A DNA stretch of 64,000 nucleotides from Azolla caroliniana (lineage: Eukaryota > Polypodiophyta): NCBI GenBank assembly GCA_043228905.1, contig JBHGNT010000018.1:16926001-16990000 (forward strand), in the 5' to 3' direction. Position numbers and translations under genes: made by a program. The first letter of the stretch is position 1; the number at the start of each line of letters is the position of its first letter. Under the pieces are notes generated by a model. The model was not told the DNA's origin. It did no database searches and worked only from the letters and a program-made list of their open reading frames with translations. Below are positions 53,501-61,820 of the stretch, piece after piece.

Positions 53501-54600
53501 ATGGTACAAGAAGTTCGACGACTTCATCCAATCGATCGGCTTCTCAAAAAGCGATGAGGACCATTGTCTTTTTACCAACACAGCTCAAGATGGATCACCC
53601 ATCTTCCTCATCATCTACGTGGACGACATGCTAATTTCTGGACGCCACGCGGGCGAACTTGCCGATCTCATTCGGCAACTGCGGTTGAAGTTTGCCATGA
53701 AGGACCTCGGTCCGGCACGACACATCCTTGGCATGAAGATTAGTCGGCATCGCGATAAACGACATCTTTTTTTTGTCTCAGACCGACTATATCGGACGTG
53801 TCTTGGAACGCTTCAACATGCAATCAGCCAAATCTGCTTCAACCCCGCTCCCCATGAATCTTCGGCTCTCTCAGCGAGACTGCCCGACATCCGGCCCGGA
53901 GGGGGAAGATATGAAGTCGGTACCGTATGCACCGGCAGTCGGCTCCCTTATGTACCTGATGGTCGCGACACGGCCTGATATTTCTCATGCCGTAGGAGTC
54001 GTTAGCAGATTTATGCACAATCCTGGCCGATCGCATTGGAACGCAGTCAAGCATGTGTTCAGATATCTGGCTGGCACAAAAGACCATGGCATTCTTTTCG
54101 GTCCGAACCGAACCTCAGGCGTAGTCGGTTACACCGACTCGGATTTCGCCGGCTGTATAGACAGTCGGAAATCAACAACCGGATACTGCTTCAAATTCGG
54201 CAATGGAGCAATCTCGTGGAAGTCGAAACTTCAGGAGTGCACAGCGACCTCAACGACCGAAGCAGAATATGTAGCTGCGTCCGACGCAGCAAAAGAAGCT
54301 TTGTGGCTCGGTCTGCTGGCGCACACGTTTCGACAAGTCGACCATGACTCGGCTCCAGTTGTCTACAGCGACAGTCAAGGTGTTGTTGCCTTGTCGAAAA
54401 ATCCGGTTCACCACAACGCCTCCAAACATATCGACGTTCGATATCACTTCGTTCGGGACTGCGTCATTTCAGGGAAAATCGGTCTAGAGAAAATATCCAC
54501 AACCGACAATGTCGCAGATGGAATGACCAAGTGTCTTTCGGCAGACCGTTTTCGGTCTCTTCGGCATCAGATGGGCGTAACGACAAACCAGTCCGGTTAG
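50568..54600 (+). CDS. Copia-K gag-pol polyprotein (one frameshift)
   Basis: ATG at 50568 (MASTSGSSEMSLRKFDGSNF). Capsid FWKEQMQDYLIVKGQIDPI; knuckle CNYCKKPGHIKADC near residue 240; protease WLLDSGASFHVTP near residue 310; integrase zinc region LWHRRLGHLSKAGITHL and CEHCQYGKQ, catalytic LDLVHSDVCGPM, CFRTDNGGEF and QNGIAERMNRTIQERI; RT VDFDEIFSPVVKMTTLRFLL, LYGLKQAPRQWYKKFDDFI, YVDDMLISG; RNase H YTDSDFAGCIDSRKSTTGY, TEAEYVAASDAAKEALWL, YSDSQGVVAL. A T8 run at 53767-53774 shifts the frame between RT and RNase H; otherwise about 1340 residues open. All catalytic residues seen. Confidence 0.95.
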
Positions 54601-54781
54601 AGCCGGACACAGAGCAGGATGGTTCCCGACAACCGACATCAGTTCCTTAATGATCGGCTTCAACTGTTCCGACCCGACCAGTTCGGTCTTCTGCCTTCGG
54701 ACCCTGCCGACTCGAACAAAGCTGATATGTCCGAGAACCTAAGTCTATACCTGTAATCTTAGATAACCCATGTATACGCCC

Positions 54782-54793
54782 ATTACGGGGGAG
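54782..54793 (+). other. Copia-K polypurine tract
   Basis: ATTACGGGGGAG immediately before the 3' LTR; the G5 core fits Copia plus-strand primers. It lies about 180 bases after the pol stop. Confidence 0.8.
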
Positions 54794-54975
54794 TGTCGAA
54801 TACAAGTGTATAATGGACGTATTCACACTATCCCTTTGTATAGCCCAAGTTTGGGGCATTTGTGTAATTAGCATAAAGGGTAGTTGCCCTAAGTCGGTCA
54901 CTATATATAGTGACCTTGTAACCTTTTTGTAAGGTTGGGTGTTGTATTATTGCTTTGTGGAAGAGAAAGTCTTTT

Positions 54976-55009
<34 letters not shown>

Positions 55010-55098
55010 GCAACGACCTACAATCTATCATACGCAGGTACTTCAAACACCAATCGAATGCTTCTTGATCTTCCGCATAGACGACCTCGTCTCCAACA
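54794..55098 (+). repeat. Copia-K 3' LTR
   Basis: 305 bp, partner of 49578-49886, with the same palindromic TATA region at 54896-54915. Followed by target repeat CTCTG. Confidence 0.96.
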
Positions 55099-55103
55099 CT
55101 CTG

Positions 55104-55523
55104 GTTACATGTTTTCTCTCGGTAGCGCAGTTGTTGCGTGGAGCAGCAAAAAGCAGCCAATAGTGGCTCTGTCGAGCACTGAGGCTGAATATTGGGGCAC
55201 TACCAATGCCACCTATGAAGCCATCTGGCTTCGGCGATTGCTGCGTGACCTCCGGATCGAGGTACCGACCCCGATCCTCATCGACTGTGACAACATGAGT
55301 AGCAGCATTCAGCTCGCCAAGAACCCCGTGTTCTGTGCTCGAACGAAGCACATAGAAGTCCACTATCACTTTGTGCGTGAGCGGGTTTTGAGCGGTGAAG
55401 TTGAACTTCGGTACGTTCAAACGGATTGGCAAGTTGCCGATATCTTCACCAAACCACTCGAATCGGACAAGTTGCAGCACATCACCGAAATGCTTGGTGT
55501 TCAGCATCTCGACATGCCCCACT
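55104..55523 (+). pseudogene. Copia-J RNase H, C-terminal part
   Basis: Resumes at GYMFSLGSAVVAWSSKKQPI, ALSSTEAEYWGTTNATYEAI, IDCDNMSSSIQLAKNPVF, RTKHIEVHYHFVRERVLSGE, VADIFTKPLESDKLQHITEM and HLDMPHLRGR. The open frame shows Copia-J RNase H was well preserved when K inserted. It ends in the purine tract TTGAGGGGGAG near 55524. Confidence 0.9.
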
Positions 55524-56114
55524 TGAGGGGGAGAAAGGAAACGGAACGGATGGCACCGGACAAAGAGCCGGAGAGGAAGAAAGAACCAATAAAGGGGGAG
55601 ACAAAGGGAAAAAGGAAGCCGAGTCGATGAAGGGAGTCGGCACATCCGAACAAGTTGGAGCAAGTGGCAACGGCGGCAGAGTCAAGAACGATAGAGAGGA
55701 CCGGAAGAAGAAGGCCAAGACCTGGACATGGTCTGATGTGGTGAAGGGCCTAAAACCAGAAGACAAGTTGGAGAACACCGATTCGGACAAGAGCGGGAAC
55801 AAATCGGAGACAGCCGATTCGCTTCAATAGTTGGATTCGAAGGAGCCGGATCAACAAAAGGCCAAGCGGACATGGACACAGCGGAAGTCGATGCCAACAC
55901 GGAGGGACCAACAGGTCGATAAGTGCCGGAGTCACAGCAACGAGGGAGCTGAAATGGGCCTGTTGAGCAGACAAGCCGACCGAGGAGGTTGAGGTGCGTA
56001 GAACCAGAAGGATCGCGGAAAATAGGACCGAACCGGACGAGGAGTGCAAGCAAGGTGGAGCGACGCCAAAAGGAGCCAGGTAGAAGAACCAGATGCCACT
56101 GACACTAACACCAC
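55524..56114 (+). pseudogene. Copia-J accessory 3' region (DVVKGLE peptide)
   Basis: After the purine tract: RKETERMAPDKEPERKKEPI (to a stop at 55628), then in a second frame SEQVGASGNGGRVKNDREDR and KTWTWSDVVKGLKPEDKLEN up to 55830. From 55830 to about 56110 the DNA matches 2430-2640 of R1 (SRQADR, DRTGRG). The third copy of this accessory region in the window. Ends at the junction to chromovirus-E. Confidence 0.6.
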
Positions 56115-57309
56115 GATCCATGTGATACATGTTGCAGAGTAAAAATGCCAAGGCATCATCCATATGTTTTATTAGAACCATTACCAATTCCAAGCAAGCC
56201 GTGGCAATCCATTGCTCTAGATTTCATCATAGATCTTCCAGTGTCTAAGGGATTCAATGCGATTTTAACAATAGTAGATCGATATACGAAGATGACTCAT
56301 TTCCTGCCATGCACTAAGGAAATCTCCAGTGAAGAAACCACTGAAATTGTCATGCGTGAAGTATGTCGACATCATGGCCTTCCTGATAATATCATCAGCG
56401 ACCGTGGACCCTAGTTCATCTTGAAATTCTAGAAGCACCTTTTTAAAATGCTCAAGGTCACTTGTAACCTCTCCTCCGGCTACCACTTGCAAACCGACGA
56501 CCAAGCAGAACGAACAAATCAAACGTTGGAGCAGTATCTTCGGTGCTTTCTAAGCTATCATCAGGATGACTGGGCGGATATTCTCCACATTGCCAAATTT
56601 GCCGATAATAACTCTGTCCACTCATCGACTAAAGTTACGTCATTTTATGCTTATACGGGTTGTCACCCCCAGTGGTGTGTATTTGAAACCCCAGAGTTAC
56701 CCACAAATCCTTGCGTAGAGGATCGTTTGGAGCGGTTACGCAAGACACAAGCAGATTTATCTACTCATCTATAGCAAGCTCAACAAATACACAAGTTTTA
56801 CGCGGATCATCATCGGCTTCCATCCAGTTTTAACATTGGAGATCGGGTATGGCTACTACAACGACACATCAAGACTACTCGCCCATGCGAGAAGTTGGAT
56901 TATCGGCAATTAGGTCCTTTCCGTATTATCGGAAAAATTAATTATGTCGCTTTTCGTCTCGATCTACCCCTGCAACTTCGCATACATCCAATGTCTCATA
57001 GTTCTCTCCTCGAACCCTATCAAGACAACACCATCCCAGGACGTATTCCACAACCTCCACCCCCGATCGAACTTGAAGATGGACCTGAGTACGAGGTTGC
57101 CGCCATCCTCGATTCCAAGATTGTTCACAACAAGCTCTACTATTTAGTCGATTGGCTAGGATATAGTCCCAACGAGTGTACTTGGGAACCAATAGAGAAT
57201 GTGACCAATGCTCGTGCTCTTCTTGAAGACTTCCATCATCAATATCTAGATAAACCAGGTCCTCAATCCAAAACGACTCATGACACTCGTCGTTTTAAAG
57301 GGGGGATAA
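56115..57309 (+). pseudogene. Chromovirus-E integrase and chromodomain
   Basis: From the second Cys pair of the zinc domain (CDTCCRVKMPRHHPY), LEPLPIPSKPWQSIALDFII (first Asp), HGLPDNIISDRG (second Asp), a stop, then YHLQTDDQAERTNQTLEQYL (Glu), GDRVWLLQRHIKTT and, near 57087-57240, a chromodomain (EYEVAAILDSKIVHNKLYYL, VDWLGYSPNECTWEPIENV) with the aromatic residues Y, W and W expected to bind methyl-lysine. Such domains steer integration to heterochromatin. Ends in the purine tract AAAGGGGGGATA before the LTR. A few stops. Confidence 0.9.
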
Positions 57310-57605
57310 TGCCATGATATGGCAAGACTCGAACCCATGACCTTATGTTACATAGGTCAAGCTCTTGACCATTACACTATCTATTGTAATACATAAAATA
57401 TTATTTTTATTTAAGTTTTACTATAGAAAATTAATGTATATTCCAGATTTCTCTGGAACATTCTAGAAGCTTCAGGATTACTCATGAGAACACTATAAAA
57501 GGAGGCACAAGGCATTATTTCGAACCAAATTGGTTCAACGCCAGTCTTAAGCCTCCCAGCCATCCTTGTATACTCTTCTCACATAATATATCGTTGTCAT
57601 CATCA

Positions 57606-57665
<60 letters not shown>

Positions 57666-57759
57666 CTTCTCTCGAGTGTTCTACACCCTCTATTCCACTT
57701 AGTACTAATATTCCTCTCTTAGTACTAATTTCTTCTCTATCTCAGTACTATTCCTGACA
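57310..57759 (+). repeat. Chromovirus-E 3' LTR
   Basis: TGCCATGATATGG...TTCCTGACA, partner of 37870-38327. The antisense tRNA-like module (57325-57379) is better preserved here. (CT)n at 57611-57673. Confidence 0.92.
57325..57379 (-). other. tRNA-like module in chromovirus-E LTR
   Basis: Read on the minus strand: A box TAGTGTAATGG (57369-57379) fits the Pol III consensus TRGYNNARNNG and B box GGTTCGAGTCT (57325-57335) fits GGTTCGANTCC with one change. The starts are 44 bases apart, exactly as in a tRNA gene. Acceptor pairing is poor, so it is tRNA-derived rather than a tRNA. Equivalent modules: 37885-37938, 40359-40412, 41734-41787. Confidence 0.6.
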
Positions 57760-58640
57760 GCTACACGAAAGCTCCAACTCCGACAGGAGTTGAATAACAT
57801 GCATAAGAGGGATATGCTGATCACCATCTATACCTTGAAGATCAAAGGGTTGTGCGACACCCTCGGATCGATCAATGTCATCATCGATGATGAAGAAATG
57901 GTGCAAATATGCCTCGGCGGATTGGCACCTCGATTCGGCATGATTAGATCGGTCATTCTCACAAGGGAGAATCCACCTTCCTTTTTCGACGTTCAATCAA
58001 GATTCAATACTATTGGTGGAGGAAAATCATGCCCGACAAAGGAGCAATGCACCCGATGGTCAGATGCTTTACTCCCAGTCGGATGATAGAAGAGGATTCG
58101 ACTCGGGAGAGGGCAACAGAGTCAACCGACCCGAGAAAGCAACGCCTACCAATGGCAAGATGGTAGGAGCAATCCTAGAGAGTTTGGTGGAAGGGGGGTC
58201 CATCCTACTAGACCGAACCATCGCAATAACCCGATCAAATGCGGGTGCTATGGAAAACTCGGCCACTATGAAGAGGAGTGCCGAAAGAAGCAACGAGAAT
58301 TGGCTTCGATTAGTCAACAACTCACTAACTATGCTTCGAATTCGGACTATGACGATCGTGACGGAATGTTCATGATGAGGCACAAAGCACATTCAATGTC
58401 GACACAAGGTGAGACAAGCACCTCTCCTTCGGATAATGTATGGTTTGTCGACTCGGGTGCGCATCCAATCATATGATGATGTCCCACAAAGATTGGTTCC
58501 AAGAATTACGAAAGCCTTATCGGCTCGACTATGCTGAAACCAGAGATGATACAACTCACTTGATTCGGCATGTCAGAAATGTCCCATTCGGGAAAGAAGC
58601 AAAGTGCAATGAACTAGATGGAAAGCGAACTGTTAACGCT
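57760..58640 (+). pseudogene. Copia-F gag end and protease
   Basis: RKLQLRQELNNMHKRDMLIT, IYTLKIKGLCDTLGSINVII, EEMVQICLGGLAPRFGMIRS, a linker, a damaged knuckle CGCYGKLGHYEEEC (spacing one residue short between the first two Cys) near 58240, and protease VWFVDSGAHP with intact D-S-G near 58440. Then MSHKDWFQELRKP and RHVRNVPF. Homology to Copia ends near 58640. Confidence 0.82.
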
Positions 58641-60050
58641 TGTCATATAAACAATCATCAAGGCTATAGACAAGTTTATTGGAGAGGAAATCACTCTATT
58701 CCTTGAGTTCTACGGATAGAGATGGCTAGCAAAGGGGCAACTTGGGTACATATGGTATCGCAGATCAATCGGGTCTACACATTTGATGTTTGAGCGAAGG
58801 TAATGGAATTGCAGGATAAATTCCATAAAGACTAGGCCGTGTCCAGTCAAGCATTGCTTGAAGAATATATGCTAGACGACCAGACTCGGATGTCAAAGAA
58901 TTGCTTTCTCAAATGGATCAAGAAAGTAGATAAAGGACTCTCACTCTCATAGTTACTGAGGGACTTCAAGAAGAGATATAATGAGCTCTCAGTAAGAGAC
59001 CAAGAACTATTGCATTCAGAAAATGTAGAATTATTCATCTGAATGGCAAATAAATCCCTCTAGAAAGATCACACCATTCTTCTACAGGATTGGACAAGTA
59101 TGACAAATTTAGTGCCTAACTAGGTGAACAAAGGCTACCAAAGAATATCCAAAACAAGAATCAGGAACCCGAACGGATGTTGGCAAAGGAAAAGAGCGAG
59201 AGTAAGAGATCAATGACTGAGAAAGGGAATGAAGGATATACAAATCAAGTCGGCAAATCTTGAGAAGGGTGAAAGAAAGGCTAAATATGTCTGCCAGTGC
59301 ATACGGTGCAATAGCACAAAGCCCCTTAAAAGGGATTTTCAAAGTCACAAGGAGGTATTGGAAAGAAATATTATCTTCTACCAAAATGGGAGTATCCACT
59401 CCTCTAGGACCCCAAAACCCCTAAAATCCAACTTCAACAAACGTGGGATGAAGAAATGGATGGAGGATGTAGAGTCGAAGAATGTTCAAGCGATGTACTT
59501 TTCAACTACCTCCGAATTGAAGGTTGTTGATCACCATATCAGATCAAGAGTCTGGGGAAAGATAATCAAGTCGGCTAATGACTAACGGAAGATAGACAAC
59601 AAGATAAGGAGTAGTACTCTAGAATGACGCAGTAGATTCACTAACATTGATCGCCAAGATAGCAAGGGTGAACGCCCATGAGTTCTGAGTCGAAGAAAAA
59701 AGAAGAAGAATTGAAAAGAGGGTCTGTCAAGAAGACCCAAGAACAAATGAGACAAGAAATGGAATGAGTTGTTGCGGAGGTGATGAAGGAAGACAAAGAG
59801 AAGCAGAAGGTCGCCCCATCATTCAAACTTGCCTCCAACATCAAAACATCCACCAACCTAAAAAGAAGTGCTAGAATCCAGGATTCTCAATAGCAAAATC
59901 GAGTTGTCACTTTGAGAAGTCTTGGGGATCACAATGAAAGATAGAGTATGTATTGCATCGATAGATGGCGCAACTATAGTAGAAGATTTTAAAGAAAGAA
60001 ATTCCAAAAAACTGAAAAAAGATTTATCAGGTAAGTATGATTAATTCAAA
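58640..60050 (+). pseudogene. Gypsy-L: gag remnant of the Gypsy-D lineage
   Basis: Decayed frames align with Gypsy-D gag in order: ALLEEYMLDDQTRMSKNCFL then KWIKKVDKGLSLS and LLRDFKKRYNELSVRDQELL (58850-59010); a cysteine segment CQCIRCN followed by VLERNIIFYQNGSIHSSRTP and KPLKSNFNKRGMKKWMEDVE (59290-59520), matching ALRSRVLYLWEGRVHASDTR and GRGGMKRLMEE of D; and ESRILNSKIELSL with EVLGIT (about 59855-59930), matching DSKMELSLREVLGIT. Many stops. No LTR of this element seen. Confidence 0.7.
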
Positions 60051-60768
60051 AGGAAAGTTAGTGCATATATTTTAATAATATAGTTTTAAAGATGCAATAG
60101 GAGAGTTGGAGTTTTTTATCAAAGAGCATTAGGATGAAGACCTTCTTGAAGAGGGCTAGAATGAAGTGGTGTGAAATTGCCCACAACTGTGCAAGCTCAA
60201 AGGGGGCGGATGTCTTAGATTCACGATATGTAAACAATGTTAAAAAGCTGGAAAAAGACTTCTACCACCTAGAATTAGACAAGGAGCGCATTGATTTTAT
60301 GGTTTATGAATCGTGGTCCGGAAACCCTCAAGTCGTGACAGAAAGAGAAGTTGGGATCAATACTTTCATAGTTTCAATTATGATGAGGAATATGATAGGT
60401 TTAATGAGAGTCATGAACAAGAGAGGAAGTTAGGAAGAGACAAAGATTTTACATCTAATCGTGATGATGGTGATTGTGATGATAATAATGGTACACGTGT
60501 TTTAGGGTTATATTTTGATGCTGATTGTGATAAGGGAGAATGTACTATTGATTGTGAGGGTGAGTGTGATGATAAGGGTGAGGGTTATGATGATAAAAAA
60601 CTATGTACTTTCTGTGGATATGGTTATGACAAGGTTAAGGGTAACGATGAGGGGGAGGGTGAGAGTGAGACTAGAGATGATGATGATAAGGAATTGTGTG
60701 TTTTAGGTTGCCTTGGGTTACTTCATAATAGATTCTATAAGGGTTTCACTAAATCAAATGGTGATATT
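60051..60768 (+). other. Uncharacterised segment with acidic Cys-containing ORF
   Basis: Two overlapping frames. 60134-60433 reads KTFLKRARMKWCEIAHNCAS and LDSRYVNNVKKLEKDFYHLE. 60313-60774 (153 residues) is very Asp/Glu/Gly-rich (NRDDGDCDDNNG, GECDDKGEGYDD) with ten or so Cys, coded by near-repeats of GATGATGAT/GGTGAGGGTG. I recognise no domain. The simple-sequence composition makes a true protein doubtful; it may be low-complexity filler next to the Gypsy-L remnant. Confidence 0.3.
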
Positions 60769-61192
60769 TGTTGAGCGGACAAGCTCAATCAGATCCGGAT
60801 CCGCTAAACAAGCTAGAGCCAGAACAGAGAACCGGATCAGTGTCCGGATAGTATCCGAAACCAAGAGCTGGATCGGATTGGAACCAGTAGGCTGTTAGAG
60901 GCTTGCAAATCTAGCCTAGTACATAGGCATACTTTTAGGAGTCAGTGTCAGTTGCTCGTATGAGCATTGAAGTACTTATCAATCCTTTTAAGGACCTGTA
61001 TACAAGTGCTCACTTAGCACATTATATGTATAGAGTGTTGTCATTTTTTAATTGAGATATTGTTCTACTCTCTATCTCTGTCTCTCCTGCTCTATGTCTC
61101 TGTGATTCAAGCTTCCATTAAACCTTGTCTCTGTTTTCTACTGCTATCCGGATAAACCGCTTTGTTATAGCTTCCGCATATTGACTTTTACA
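60769..61192 (+). repeat. Copia-G-type LTR with primer site
   Basis: 424 bp, TGTTGAGCGGACAAGCTC...TGACTTTTACA, similar throughout to the reverse of 37075-37545 (shared TACTTTTAGGAGTCAGTGTC-like and CTCGTATGAGCATTGAAGTA-like segments). It is followed by TGGTATCAAAATGCG at 61193, a mutated initiator-Met primer site, so it was a 5' LTR. Confidence 0.88.
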
Positions 61193-61206
61193 TGGTATCA
61201 AAATGC

Positions 61207-61820
61207 GAGGGTTGAGACGGTTCACGAGCAAATAGAAGGGGAAGAAGAAGATGCCAGAATACGTCCTCGGCAGAGACGAGTCGGATCAAAGCGAATCCGG
61301 CTCCGAAAAAAACAGTGACGGCCCTTCGGAAAAGAAGTTTGTGTCAGCCAAGAGGACCGCGAAATCAAAGAATCAGGAATTGCGTCGATCCACCTGCTAG
61401 AAAAACCCCGTGAAGAGGTACGGTTACAATGAGTATATGACGCATCATTGTGCGTACATGGTGAAGGTGGCAGTCGTGCGTGAGCTAGAGAGCTACGCAA
61501 AAGTAGCTAAGGACCCGAATTGGTAGAACGCCATGGAGGAAGAGATGCAGGCGCTCACGAAGAATGAGACGTGGAACTTGGTGGAAGTAATGAAAGTAGT
61601 GAATCCAATCGGTTGCCGGTGGGTATACAAGGTTAAATACAACACCAAAGGCTCCGTCAATCGGTACAAGGCCCGGTTAGTGGCAAAGGGCTACATGCAA
61701 CAGCACGGCATCGAGATGTTTTCACTGGTCGCAAAGATGGCGATCGTTCGTGTCTTGCTTGTAGAGGAAGTAGCAAAGATGACGATCGTCCGTTTCATTG
61801 GATTTGCATATACACCTTAA
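61207..61820 (+). pseudogene. Copia integrase tail/RT fragment after G-type LTR
   Basis: Immediately after the primer site the sequence jumps to the integrase-RT linker (QGKKKMPEYVLGRDESDQSE-like, several stops), then MEEEMQALTKNETWNLVEVM, CRWVYKVKYNTKGSVNRYKA and RLVAKGYMQQHGIE. It ends in a short local duplication (VAKMAIVRV, VAKMTIVRF). Gag, protease and integrase core are missing, and the rest of RT is lost after about 61800. Same family as R1/G/J. Confidence 0.82.

Larger units (their letters stand above)
49578..55098 (+). mobile_element. Copia-K, complete and young
   Basis: 5.5-kb element flanked by a perfect 5-bp repeat CTCTG (49573-49577 and 55099-55103). LTRs of 309 and 305 bp are almost identical outside a GT/CT microsatellite. 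Canonical primer site and purine tract. One gag-pol frame with a single visible frameshift. Inserted in Copia-J RNase H, whose frame resumes after it. Confidence 0.96.
37870..57759 (+). mobile_element. Chromovirus-E (Tf1/Sushi-like Ty3/Gypsy)
   Basis: LTRs 37870-38327 and 57310-57759 enclose gag, protease, RT, then (after nested insertions and loss of RNase H and the integrase N-terminus) integrase core and a C-terminal chromodomain. RT and integrase motifs ([51 protein letters not shown]) look like Tf1/Sushi elements rather than typical seed-plant chromoviruses. Flanks ACTGA and GCTAC do not match, so no clear target repeat. Confidence 0.85.

Noticed and set aside
53767-53774. Programmed frameshift at the T8 run of Copia-K
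   Set aside because: It lies between RT and RNase H, not at a gag/pol border, and Copia elements use a single frame. Mutation or sequencing error is more likely.
57325-57379. A functional tRNA gene in the chromovirus-E LTR
   Set aside because: A and B boxes fit at tRNA spacing, but acceptor and T stems pair poorly and no convincing anticodon arm forms. Kept only as a tRNA-like module.
59290-59520. DNA-transposon-associated zinc domain (CQCIRCN...) in the segment right of Copia-F
   Set aside because: The residues after it match the Gypsy-D post-knuckle segment in order and content, so a degenerate gag fits better.
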